Part shown: positions 45,013 through 56,347 of the stretch, one piece after another
Layout of the letters: every line of letters begins with the position of its first letter
Position numbering within the stretch: the stretch's first letter is position 1
Assembly: GCA_030248135.1 (NCBI GenBank)
Contig: JASANC010001499.1
Location: 1-64,000, forward strand
DNA: 64,000 bases
Reading direction: 5' to 3'
Origin: Theristus sp. LFF4_11
Lineage: Eukaryota; Nematoda; Chromadorea; Monhysterida; Xyalidae
Notes under the pieces: model-generated
The model's input: only the letters and a program-made list of their open reading frames with translations
What the model was told of the DNA's origin: nothing
Databases searched by the model: none
Program-made: the position numbers and the translations under genes

Positions 45013-46330
45013 TTGTCGACCATCAGATTTTCCTCCGGCATTTTGTAATTTTTTTACATTAATTTAAAAAAATTAATTTAAAAATGTGGATTTTTAACTT
45101 TTTTCGAACCCTATTCAGAGGCTCGATTTTTTTCATTTTTTAATGTTTGTCATATTTGTTTCTCACATCTTAACTCGCGTCTCTTGCACATCCAATCCGA
45201 AACATCATTTTGCAAAACAAAAAGTAAATCGACTTTTATTTCTATCGACAACGTAAAGCAGAGGGCAGGCACATATTGCACGAATACATAAAAAATACGC
45301 CATTTATTGCTTCGGGCTGAACAAAAATTCAAATCACAAACTTTCCGAACTGACATGTTGAGAGAGAAAGACAATAACTGGAATGCTCTAAACGAGTGTA
45401 GCCTTTTGGGGACATTTTGATTCATATATCAGTGCTCTGAACACAACAAACAAAGTTGTCTTGATATGATTACAACAACATAAAAGTGGTGTGGGTACCA
45501 TTTTCAGCAACAGACTGCTCTGAGATTTCAAAACGAGTACAAACGAGTACAAACAAATAAAACTTAAACCAATGGGGAATGGGTTTCTTGTCATATAAAC
45601 CCAACAACGTGGACAAGTCATACAACAACAAAACAAATGTGGAAAATCGAAAGGCAAACATGCGGTTGGCAAAATAATGTTGGCGATTCTCATGGTTGGC
45701 AAAAGAACCAACGAAGTCTCATTCAAAGGTAGCCCAGCAATAGCTGTACATGTAGAATCCTAATCTGAAGACAGTGCACTCTTTGACAACACAGTAATGT
45801 TGCAAAGTGCCACACATGCACATTAGTGGCCAGCAGAAAACCCAAACACACGCGCGCTCCCGTGCGTACGCTACGGCCGTACGAATTGGTAATGATTCTT
45901 TTCCAAAGCAAAAAATTATTAATTGTGGTATTACGTAATGTGATTTACAAAATGCGGTTCCGTGGTGAAATATCATACGGTATGTGCGATATCCACATCG
46001 GTCAACGAGCTGCTTACCATAGGTATAGAATTCGTTAAAAATACCGTATGCCCAATTCAAATGCCGCAACCAATGATTGCGGTTTGCGTTTGACTGCATA
46101 TGCTGAAAAGTTGCTCGGTCTTCAGACTAGGACATGAAAAACAATACAGATCCGTTCCAACGTATCACTATTTGTAATAATTGGACGCGCTCGAATAGCT
46201 GCCCGGCGTGTAGATCCACGTGTGCGTGCCGCCGCCTCCACCGCCGCCAATGCCGCCTCCACCGGAGGTGCCCGGCTTCGGCAGCGTTCCCGTGAGCGTT
46301 GCGGCGTGCAGACCGGCGCCACCGCGGTGC
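45013..46330. repeat. Segmental duplication, copy 1 (3' end of the LRR/TM gene)
   Basis: About 1.3 kb that matches 48331-50395 over its length, apart from a mariner in the second copy. It contains the 3' flank and part of the last exon of the transmembrane-protein gene. It breaks at about 46330, where a G/C-rich hAT-like sequence begins (gcggcgtccccccc) while the other copy continues as coding sequence (gcggcgtccgaac). Confidence 0.85.
46168..46330 (-). pseudogene. Truncated duplicate of the last LRR/TM exon
   Basis: Reads the same C-terminal protein as the intact exon at 50220-50492 (PHRGGAGLHAATLTGTLPK, a Gly run, then YTPGSYSSASNYYK and stop). It lacks the upstream half and any splice acceptor. 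The frame is preserved, so the duplication is recent. It has no promoter or upstream exon of its own. Confidence 0.8.
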
Positions 46331-47525
46331 GGCGTCCCCCCCGCGGTACACCCCCCCAGAGCACCAGAGACCGTCGGGTGGGGGGGGGGGTGGGGGGGCA
46401 CCGTGCCACCCCCCCCCTAAAACCGGGCACCCCATTGAGATTGACCACCGTGAGGGGGGGTGCGATCCCGTGTTTTCTCGCGGTGGGGGGTGGGGGGGGA
46501 GTCTAGTACCCGTGTCGAGGTAAAGGGGGAGAGGGGGGTACACGGGTCTCTGCCCGTGCACGGGCAGGATTTTCGGCTGAGTGGGGGGGGGGTGGACCCC
46601 CCACCCCCCCCGCACTTTCGCTACTGCTCTTCTAGTGTTTTGACCCCCAAAACGTCACTTATTGTCCCCAGCCAAAGTGAAAATACACATACCGGCTTTT
46701 TTCTAAGGCAAAAATTTGGTATTACCCGTGCGATCCCGTGCAGCCCCCCTCACGAAATTTTTCTGCCAGTGCACCCCCCCTCAGGAAAATTTGCTGCCCG
46801 TGGACCCCCCCCCTCACCGAGAAGGCACCTGACCCCCCCCTCTAAAATTAGGCAAACACCCCCCCCCCTCACCCGAGGTCCCGCTTTCGCTACTGTAGAA
46901 GAGGCATGGTAACGGTTTGGAAAAGGGGTCATTGAGGTCACCAAAACAAAATCTCCAAAGTTCCGCCATACGGGAGTCATTCCGGAGGCGCTTGCATATC
47001 ATATGTGGTTCTTCGAACTCCCTGATTGATTTAGCACAACTTTGATTTTTGAAATTTTTTTTTAAATTTTTCTTTTTAAAAAAAACAAAAATGACGATTT
47101 TTGTTTTTTTTAACAACCCTAGTCCACCCCCACCCCCCACCCCCCATGATATTTTTTCGCTTAAATTTTGAAGGAAAAACGCTAAATTTTGCTGCAAAAT
47201 CTTTGAAATTACAATGAAGATGGTCAAGTTATCATATATTCAGCTTATATTATGGACTTTATAGACAAAAAATCATGATTTTCGAAAAAAATTTTAGGGT
47301 GTACGTAAAATTTTGAGTGGGGGGGTCTCCGCCAGACAAAAATTCATGGGGGGTGTGGGGGGGGGGTGTCGGCCAAATTTTCGAGGGGGGGGGGGGTCCG
47401 ATGGGGGGGTGCCCGGTTTTAGGGGGGGGGGGGGTGGCACGGTGCCCCCCCCCCACCCCCCCACCCGACGGTCTCTGGTGCTCTGGGGGGTGTACCCCCC
47501 ACCCCCCCCCCCGCACTTTCGCTAC
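46331..47525. mobile_element. Nested hAT-like G/C-rich fragments
   Basis: Pieces of the same family as the two hAT MITEs: cgcactttcgctactg at about 46608-46624, cgctttcgctactg at about 46882-46896, and cgcactttcgctact at about 47510-47525. The 8-mer CTCTTCTA follows one end and its reverse complement TAGAAGAG follows another, which suggests an insertion later inverted or rearranged. Boundaries are not clean. Confidence 0.5.
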
Positions 47526-48550
47526 TTGTCAGCTTCATCAGGGTTGTTAAAAAAAAACAAAAACTGTCATTTTTGTTTTTTTTTAATTTTTTTTTAAATT
47601 TTAAAAATCAAAGTTGTGCTAAATCAACAATCAGGGAGTTCGAAGAACCACATGATAGGCTGCCCTTCTTTTCTAAAATCCGCTTCAAGTAAAACACGCT
47701 CGTTGTCGGACATTGCCTAAACGGACCTAATTCTAAATCTAAAGCCTAATTTTTAGCCAAACCTGATCCTAACCTAATCCTAACCTAAGCCAAGCCTTTT
47801 CAAGAAGGAAGATGTCAGAACAATTGCGTTTTTAACAAGTTTTTGTTGAGGCCGGAGCGTGTGCAGGCGCGCTAGTGGGTCATGAGCATGAGCATGCGGA
47901 TGCGAGGTGCGCGTGCGTTTTAAAAAAGAAGCGCCAGCCACATGTGGCATGCAAGCGCCTCCCGAATGTCTCCCGTTCCCGTATGGCGGAACTTTGCAGA
48001 TTTCACCTGCCCCGCATCTGCATTGCTCATTGCTCATGATCCACTGGCGCGCGTGCACACGCTCCGCACTCAACATAAACTCGTTCAAAACGCAGTTATT
48101 TTCATTCTTGCTTTCTTAAAAAGGCTTGGCTTAGGTCAGGATTAGATTAGGAACAGGTTTTGCTTATGATTAGACTTAGGTTTGGTTTTTAGCTTTGGGT
48201 CCGTTTTAGCAATGTCCGAGAACATCCAATTGTGGAACGTGACTTTAACTGGAGCGTAATATCATAAAACGGGTTGGCACGTTTGAAATATTCGAACTCA
48301 GCGCGTCAGCGCGGTTCGAATGCACCTATTTTTGTCGACCATCAGATTTTCCTCCGGAATTTTGTAATTTTTTTTACATTAATTTAAAAAAAATTTAATT
48401 TAAGAAATGTGGATTTTTTACTTTTTTTGAACCCTATTCAGAGGCCCGATTTTTTTTGATTTTTTTAAATGTTTGTCATTTGTTTCTCACATCTGAACTC
48501 GCGTCTCGTGCACATCCAATCCGAAACATTATTTTGCAAAACAAAAAGTA

Positions 48551-49289
48551 CAGGGTGTCCCAGCTAGATGTACAACATTTGTTTTTGTAATTTCGCGTGC
48601 GTGTATTACCCAATTTTTATACTTTTTTCAGCGTTTGTAGTAAAGACTTCGGGAATTTGTTTGACACTAAAAACGTTCTGATACGTTGAATATAACCTGA
48701 CTTATAAGCATTTGAAAAAATACACAATTTTTCAAATGTCGCCCGCACCGGTGCGCGACTGGCTGGACACTCAGTTTGACCAGCGCTGAGTCGGCCGCGG
48801 TAGGCCAATTGCCTGGCCTGCACGTTCGCCTGACATCACAGCGTGCGACTACTGGCTCTGGGGCGCTGTGAAGCACCTTGTTTATGAGACCCACCCAGCA
48901 TCCATCGATGAGCTGATTGTGGCCATCGGTGAAACTGTGGGCGAAATCAGCGACGAAGAGCGCCTGACAGGTGTTTTGGACTTCGACAGACAAATGATAA
49001 ACTGATTGCAAGAGAGGGCCAGCACATTGAGCACAATTAGACGGTTGATATTTTGAGTATGTGAGTGTTTGATTTGCTTTTTCTGCTCTCCACTCGTTCA
49101 TTTTTTGTGAAAATGAGGGTTTTTTTAAACTGTCATAACTTATGCCATGTTTGCTGAAACATAAAAATTCTGGTGCCAAACAAATTCCCGAAGTCTTTTT
49201 TACAAACTTTGAAAAAATTATCAACATAGGTCAACGCACGCGCGCATACTTTAAAAAACAAATGTTGTACATCTAGCTGGGACACCCTG
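48551..49289. mobile_element. Mariner-type element with long TIRs
   Basis: Starts CAGGGTGTCCCAGCTAGATG and ends with its reverse complement. The inverted repeat is about 36 bp and continues with similarity to about 50 bp. TA lies on both sides (48549-48550, 49290-49291). It carries a dead transposase fragment. The empty site is seen in duplication copy 1 at about 45228, which supports the exact ends. Confidence 0.92.
48735..49005 (+). pseudogene. Mariner transposase, C-terminal remnant
   Basis: The translated remnant reads DWLDTQFDQR, a stop (TGA), VGRGRPIAWPARSPDIT, CDYWLWGAVKHLVY and ends IN-stop. WPARSPD...C/LDYWLWG is the block around the last catalytic residue of Tc1/mariner transposases. 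The TGA replaces what is usually Trp (GRW), and the N-terminal half with the DNA-binding domain is missing, so it is inactive. Confidence 0.85.
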
Positions 49290-50219
49290 TAAATCGACTT
49301 TTATTTCTATCGACAACGTAAAGCAGAGGGCAGGCACATATTGCACGAATACATAAAAAATATGCCATTTATTGTTTCGGGCTGAACAAAAATTCAAATC
49401 ACAAACTTTCCGAACTGACATGTTGAGAGAGAAAGACAATAACTGGAATGCTCTAAACGAGTGTAGCCTTTTGGGAACATTTTGATTCATATGTATATCA
49501 GTGCTCTGAACACAACAAACAAAATTGTCTTGGTTACAACAACATAAAAGTGGTGTGTGTACCATTTTAAGCAACAGACTGCTCTGAGATTTCAAAACGA
49601 GTACAAACAAATAAAACTTAAACCCATAATGGGGAATGGGTTTCTTGTCATATAAACCCAACAACGTGGACAAGTCATACAACAACAAAACAGATGTGGA
49701 AAATCGAAAGGCAAACATGCGGTTGGCAAAATAATGTTGGCGATTCTCAAGGTTGGCAAAAGAACCAACGAAGTCTCATTCAAATGTAGCCCAGCAATAG
49801 CTGTACAGTAAAATCCTAATCTGAAGACAAGTGCACTCTTTGACAACACAGTAATGTTGCAAAGTGCCACACATGCACATACATGGCCAGCAGAAAACCC
49901 AAACACACGCGCGCTCTCGTGCGTACGCTACGGCCGTACGAATTGGTAATGATTCTTTTCCAAAGCAAAAAATTAATTAATTGTGGTATTACGCAATGTG
50001 ATTTACAAAATGCGGTACCGTGGTGAAATATCATACGGTATGTGCGATATCCACATCGGTTATCGAGCTGCTTACCATAAGTATAGAATTCGTTAAAAAT
50101 ACCGTATGCCCAATTCAAACACCAATGATTGCGGTTTGCGTTTGACTGCATATGCTGAAAAGTTGTTCGGTCTTCAGACTAGGACATGAAAAACAAAACA
50201 GATCCGTTCCAACGTATCA

Positions 50220-52620
50220 CTATTTGTAATAATTGGACGCGCTCGAATAGCTGCCCGGCGTGTAGATCCACGTGTGCGTGCCGCCGCCGCCTCCGCCGCC
50301 AATGCCGCCGCCACCGGAGGTGCCCGGCTTCGGCAGCGTTCCCGTGAGCGTTGCGGCGTGCAGACCGGCGCCACCGCGGTGCGGCGTCCGAACGAGGCTG
50401 CCGTACTGCTGAGCGGCGAACGCCGCCTGCGCCGCGACGTAGGCGCTCGTGCGTGCTGCGGCCGCCGACGACGCTTGCGAGGAGGAGCTTGCCTGAAGCG
50501 GCAAGCCACGGTTGCTAAGTTATTGCTTGAATAAAGTGTGTTGACAAGTCTTTCACAAATTCGCAGTTGCTCGCTGATTCAATAATGGACATGTGAAAAA
50601 GCTGGCACAGGTGAACCTTTATGGGCACTGTTACCCTCGTTCACTGTTTTTGCTGTGTGGAAGGTAGACTGGAAAGTTGTTTAAAGTGCCACTCAGCCTG
50701 TCTAGAAAAGAGAGTCATCAACCGAGGTTAAACAAACACCGGAATAAAAATGTTTGCGTTGTTGCGTTTTACGAACCACAGTTTTGTTGCAAAGTTGTGT
50801 CTTTTTCCAACTCGTACATATTTTAACAAAAACACCTTAAATAGTTGAAATTTACAACAAAAACTAATTGAAAAGCGAATCGAAGAACAAAGAATGCCAT
50901 AAAGCTGCTCAATTCTGAAAGCTTGCTTCTCCTCTAGCTACAGTTCTGCAGCTACATCAGCTTCTCACCATTCGTCTGCTTGCTGAGTGACTCCTGTGTC
51001 TGACGACGCACAGGGTCACGAATACGGCCACCATGACGACGACGACAACGGTGAGACAGACAACGATGGTGGTTGTGGCGCTGCCGGAAGATGCACCAAT
51101 GCCTGATGGGTAAGTTTCTTTAAAAAGATTGTTCTAAGAAAAATAGCATATTACTGTGAAAGATTTTGTTATCGCCTAAGAAAAGTTCTCCACAAATTTG
51201 TGCTGCTTGCCCGTCGGTTCCAGACGTCGAATTGTGTCGTGCATTTTGGCAGTACAGTAACTGCCCCTACTACTGTTGATATTCTGGATGATACCGCGTG
51301 GGAACGAATTCATTATCGATGGGCACGACATGACTAAAAACGTGTTGGCCGCAATCTGTCACACTGCGAACCGCACGCATATTCTCCGACGGTCGATATT
51401 CACTGTCACCATTGTCACATCACTCAACCAAAGAAATAAATAAAAACTGCACACACCTCTGACTCCGTCCGCTTTGGTCGCCTCGGCGTCCCCATGTTCC
51501 TGATTTTTGCCAGCGCCGCCGCCGCCGCGGTACTCGTTCTCGCTGGCCAACAGCGCGTCCTGACCGCCGGCCGGCTTCTTCGGCAACTTCTGCGTGCCGT
51601 CGTTCAGAATCGGCGTTTCGTGGCTCTCCGACGAACCGGACGACCCAGCGCCATTGTTCGCGGTGGCGCTTCGCTCCGGCGTCGACTGCGGCGCCGCGGG
51701 CGACTGCTGCGGAATGTCGACGCCCGGCGGCAGACCGGGCAGCGTTTCGTGCCAGTTCGACGTTGACGGCGGCTGTTGGCCGGCCGCTGCACCGCGATTA
51801 TTCGGTGCGGCGGGAATCGGTCGGCCATCCGGACCGCTCGGATGCGTCTGCCATGGATTCCATTCGGGCGGCGGTCGCCGATCGGACGGCACCGGTGGCG
51901 GAGTCCAGGGCGGCAGAACCGCAGGCGGCGGACGATTGGTGGCGATGATGATGCCCGGCGGCAGCGTTGGTCCGTCCGTTGTGGTCGTCTGCGGGAACGC
52001 CGGCGCGACGGGATTCGGATTCAAGAATGGCACCGGAAACGGATGTCGAATGTTCGGGTTGTCGGGTGTTGGGCCTGATGGCGGCGGGTTGTTGTTGTTG
52101 TTGTTGCCCTGCGTTGTTGTTGTGGCGGGCAGCACGGGAGGCGTGGAGACTGAAACGAACGCGGTGGTGTGTTTTTTTGGCGTCAGAATCAGGTTGACCA
52201 TCTGCAATCGGAACTGAACTAGAGTTGGAACAGTCAGTTAAACAAAACTCGAATCGGTTTATGCTAGACTTCTATTTCGGTATTTTCTCGCACCGTTTTT
52301 CACCGGCGGAACCGTCGGCGGGCGGTGCGGTCCTGAACTGATCCGAGGCGGCTGCGACACGGACGTGAAGCCCTCGGGTGGAAAGTGTTGCTGAGCGTTG
52401 TTGTGCAGCTTGCCGAGTTCACCGAGTAGCTGCGCCTGTTGACTGTTTATGGGAACTTGGTGATTCTGAAGTTGTTGCTGCTGTTGTTGTCCGCCATTTA
52501 CTGCTCCATTCGAATTCTGATGCTCGAAATGAGGCGGCGGTATTGAGCGGAAATTGTTCGGGATACCGAACACTTGCTGTCCCGGTTGCTGTTGTCGATT
52601 CGGATGACGAACGGCGGACA
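50220..52620 (-). CDS. Proline-rich transmembrane protein, 3' part (probable LRR gene C-terminus)
   Basis: Exons 52294-52620, 51457-52149, 50969-51102 and 50220-50492, with phases that agree. It lacks a start: the first exon enters with two bases. The protein is Gln/Pro/Asn-rich, then has a long Pro-rich ectodomain (PGIIIATNRPPPAVLPPWTP). A single transmembrane helix (TTIVVCLTVVVVVMVAVFV) precedes RHRSHSASRR and an Ala/Gly-rich cytosolic tail that ends NYYK. The positive residues after the helix predict a type I orientation. It lies just downstream of the LRR exons, on the same strand, separated by a foldback element. I take it as the C-terminal half of that gene, similar in plan to nematode surface LRR proteins such as LET-4/EGG-6. 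It could instead be a separate gene. Confidence 0.65.
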
Positions 52621-52632
52621 CTGGACGAACGG

Positions 52633-55600
52633 TTTTAAGACCCGATTTTTCAGAATAGCAACCCCCTCTAGGCACTAGAATGCAAAGTTTCTCGAATCAA
52701 ACTAAATCATACACCATTCTCACCGCCTTGACGCGCTGATTCCGAAAATTACATTTGTTTTTTGATTCGAGGTTATTTAGGGCCCAAAAATGGCCAAAAA
52801 CCGTTTTTTCGGGGCCCTTTCAAAAATAGTGTTTTTTAAGCTTTTTAATGAAGCTACGACAAAAATAAAAACACCATTCGATTCGTCTTGATCTGCTGAA
52901 CATTTTCTACTAATATACTATGCCCTAAAAATGCGGTCTAAAGGGCTATTTTTTAAAAAACTGGTTTTGGTCCCAGTATTTCACGTTTTTTGGTCCTTTA
53001 GAACCGTTTTCGGGGCATGGTATAGGGGTGCACCAAAAAGCTTTCCGAAAGAGCTAGCTTTGTGCAAAGTTTCATTTAAAAAAAAGGCGCCCCATGTAAC
53101 TAAAAAATATTTTACTTTTGGTACCCGGATTGCGATTATGGTCAGCACGAAACCGACATGCCCCTGAACATGTACCTGCTACTGTGACCAGGCGTACTGC
53201 CAGACAGAACAAACTAGTGCACCTAAAAGCACACCGCACAAGCTTATTATGTTCTAGGAATTAGCTGATGAAACAATTATTCAGTGCCACAACAGCAAAG
53301 CAATTGTTGCTTTCGATGTGTCAATCTTTTTCTAAAAAACTGATAGTACTGCTAGTTTTCGGTTTTTTTCAGTGACTCAGAACCGTTTTCGGGGCCTAGT
53401 ATAGGGGTGTACTGAAAAGCATTCCGCAAGAGCTAGCTCAGTGTGAAATTTCATTTAAAAAAAGCGTCCCCCATGTAACTAAAAAGTATTTTACTGTTGG
53501 TACCCGGATCGCGATTATGGTCAGCACGAAACCGACATGCCCCTGAACATGTACCTGCTGCTGTGACCAGGCGCACTGCCAGACAGAACAAACTAGTGCA
53601 CCTAAAAGCCCATGAGACCAGTGAATAATGTTCTAAGAATCGGCTGATTAAACAATTATTCAGTGCTACAACAGCAGAACAATTATTGCCTTCGTATGTG
53701 AATCTTTCTGGAGTACTGATAGTACTGTTTTTTGGGGTTTTTTAGTGATTCGGAAGCGCTTTTGGGGCATAGTATGAGTGTGCACTAAAAAACATTCTGA
53801 AACAGCTGGGTCTATGCAAAATTTCATTTTGAAAAAGCGTCCGCCATATGAATAAAAAGTTGTTGTACTGTCAGTACCCAGAGCGATTACGATCAGCACG
53901 AGACTGATACACACCAAAACTTGTATCGTGCTGCCACCAGTGGTTCTGCCAGATAAACTAGTGTATCTAAAAGCCCACAAGACTAGTTCTAAGTTCTAAT
54001 AATGTTCTAAGAATCAGGTGATGAAACAATGATTCAGTGCTACAACAGAGCAATGTTTGCTTTCGAATGTAAATGTTCCCAGAAAACGAATAATACTGAA
54101 TTTTTGAATAAAAATTGCATCACACACGACGGTTTCGGTCCTGCACAGCTTCCAAAGAATACCAATCTGCATACACGCTGCGTAATGTGCGTGAACGAAT
54201 GACTGAACTTGTTTCGACTTCTGTGGAAATTTGCTCTTGTTCGGCCACCCAGGACTCAGCAAGTTCATCGTACGGCGACAGCCATGCAGGATCATCCTAT
54301 AATGTTTACTTGCTTCACAAAGAGAAACGACTTTTGTTCGAAACAAAACAAATCGTTGCAAACCCGAAAAAAGATAAACAAAAAATACGCTGGTTCTAAA
54401 GACAGCATCACACTGAACTCAAAGCAACACAGACCTCATGATCTAGATCAGGATTTCCTTCTGTAGTTCGGAGCGTATCGTCATCCTCAACGCATTCTGG
54501 ATCAAATGAGACCATTGAGGTCTTTCTTCGGCTACTTTTCCTTCTGGTTGATTGACCGGACGAACTAGATGACGGTTCGACATTCAAATTTTCTTTATCA
54601 GATTTCTTTTTTGACGTCGGAACAGCAGTAACGCACTTCTGAATGGCAGACTTTCAGTGCACCCCCATACTAGGCCCCGAAAACGGTTCTGAGTCACTGA
54701 AAAAAACCGAAAACTAGCAGTACTATTAGTTTTTTAGAAAAAGATTGACACATCGAAAGCAACAATTGCTTTGCTGTTGTGGCACTGAATAATTGTTTCA
54801 TCAGCTAATTCTTAGAACATAATAAGCTTGTGCGTTGAGCTTTTAGGTGCACTAGTTTGTTCTGTCTGGCAGTGCGCCTGGTCACAGCAGCAGGTACATG
54901 TTCAGGGGCATGTCGGTTTCGTGCTGACCATAATCGCGATCCGGGTACCAAAAGTAAAATACTCTTTAGTTACATGGGGTGACTTTTTTTTAAATGAAAC
55001 TTTGCACAAAGCTAGCTCTTTCGGAAAGCTTTTTGGTGCACCCCTATACCATGCCCCGACAACGGTTCTAAAGGACCAAAAAACGTGAAATACTGGGACC
55101 AAAACCAGTTTTTTAAAAAAATAGCCCTTTAGACCGCATTTTTAGGGCATAGTATATTAGTAGAAAATGTTCAGCAGATCAAGACAAATCGAATGGTTTT
55201 TTTATTTTTGTCGTAGCTTCATTAAAAAGCTAAAAAAAACACTATTTTTTGAACGGTTGAAAAGATTGACAAATCGAAAGCAACAATTGCTTTGCTGTTG
55301 TGGCACTGAATAATTGTTTCATCAGCTAATTCCTAGAACATAATAAGCTTGTGCGGTGAGCTTTTAGGTGCACTAGTTTGTTCTGTCTGGCAGTGCGCCT
55401 GGTCACAGCAGCAGGTACATGTTCAGGGGCATGTCGGTTTCGTGCTGACCATAATCGCGATCCGGGTACCAACAGTAAAATACTTTTTTAGTTACATGGG
55501 GGACGCTTTTTTTAAATGACATTTCACACTGAGGTAGCTCTTGCGGAATGCTTTTCAGTGCACCCCTATACTAGGCCCCGAAAACGATTCTGAGTCACTG

Positions 55601-56347
55601 AAAAAAACCGAAAACTAGCAGTACTATCAGTTTTTTAAAAAAAGATTGACACATCGAAAGCAACAATTTCTTTGCTGTTGTGGCACTGAATAATTGTTTC
55701 ATCAGCTAATTCCTAGAACATAATAAGCTTGTGCGGTGAGCTTTTAGGTGCACTAGTTTGTTCTGTCTGGCAGTACGCCTGGTCACAGTAGCAGGTACAT
55801 GTTCAGGGGCATGTCGGTTTCGTGCTGACCATAATCGCGATCCGGGTACCAAAAGTAAAATGTTTTTTAGTTACATGGGGCGCCTTTTTTTAAATGAAAC
55901 TTTGCACAAAGCTAGCTCTTTCGGAAAGCTTTTTGGTGCACCCCTATACCATGCCCCGAAAACGGTTCTAAAGGACCAAAAAACGTAAAATACTGGGACC
56001 AAAACCAGTTTTTTAAAAAATAGCCCTTTAGACCGCATTTTTAAAGCATAGTATATTAGTAGAAAATGTTCAGCAGATCAAGACGAATCGAATGGTTTTT
56101 TTTATTTTTGTCGTAGCTTCATTAAAAAGCTTAAAAAACACTATTTTTTGAAAGGGCCCCGAAAAAACGGTTTTTGGCCATTTTTGGGCCCTAAATGACC
56201 TCGAATCAAAAAACAAATAAGATTTTCGGAATCAGCGCGTCAAGACGGTCAGAATGGTGTATGATTCATTTAAATTGGAGAAACTTTGCATTCTAGTGCC
56301 TAGAGGTGGGAGGGGTGGGACGGTATTCTCAAAAAGCGAGTCTTAAA
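52633..56347. mobile_element. Large foldback element (3.7 kb)
   Basis: Arms of over 1 kb are inverted: 52.63-53.97 kb against 54.65-56.35 kb. Outer ends read ttaagacccgatttttcaga on the left and its near reverse complement on the right. Next inward are ctaggcactagaatgcaaag and 'aaaaatggccaaaaaccgtt', each mirrored. Within each arm a block of about 350-550 bp (with ttcaggggcatgtcggtttc) repeats about three times. The centre (about 54.1-54.65 kb) is single copy with no transposase seen. Long inverted arms with internal tandem repeats are typical of Foldback/Galileo-type elements. Confidence 0.85.

Larger units (their letters stand above)
43302..48330. repeat. Repeat-dense intergenic block
   Basis: No functional gene is seen. 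A unit with 'gggagttcgaagaaccacat' and caagcgcctcc...gtatggcggaactttg recurs at about 43330, 43450, 44035, 46930-47030, 47630 and 47950. More hAT-type ends (cactttcgctact or its reverse) occur at 46610, 46890 and 47515. G/C homopolymer runs of 8-13 bases are frequent. Phrases with ggcttggcttagg occur at 48121 and, inverted, near 47790. Confidence 0.7.
48331..50395. repeat. Segmental duplication, copy 2 (source copy with mariner insert)
   Basis: Matches 45013-46330, including the shared openings 'ttgtcgaccatcagattttc' and 'ttctatcgacaacgtaaagc' and the last exon. A 739-bp mariner interrupts it at 48551-49289, so that element arrived after the duplication or only in this copy. This copy joins the functional gene at its right end. 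Confidence 0.85.

Noticed and set aside
51594..52217. 207-codon Gly-rich plus-strand ORF
   Set aside because: It is the antisense shadow of the Pro-rich exon 51457-52149, whose splice sites and phase fit the minus strand.
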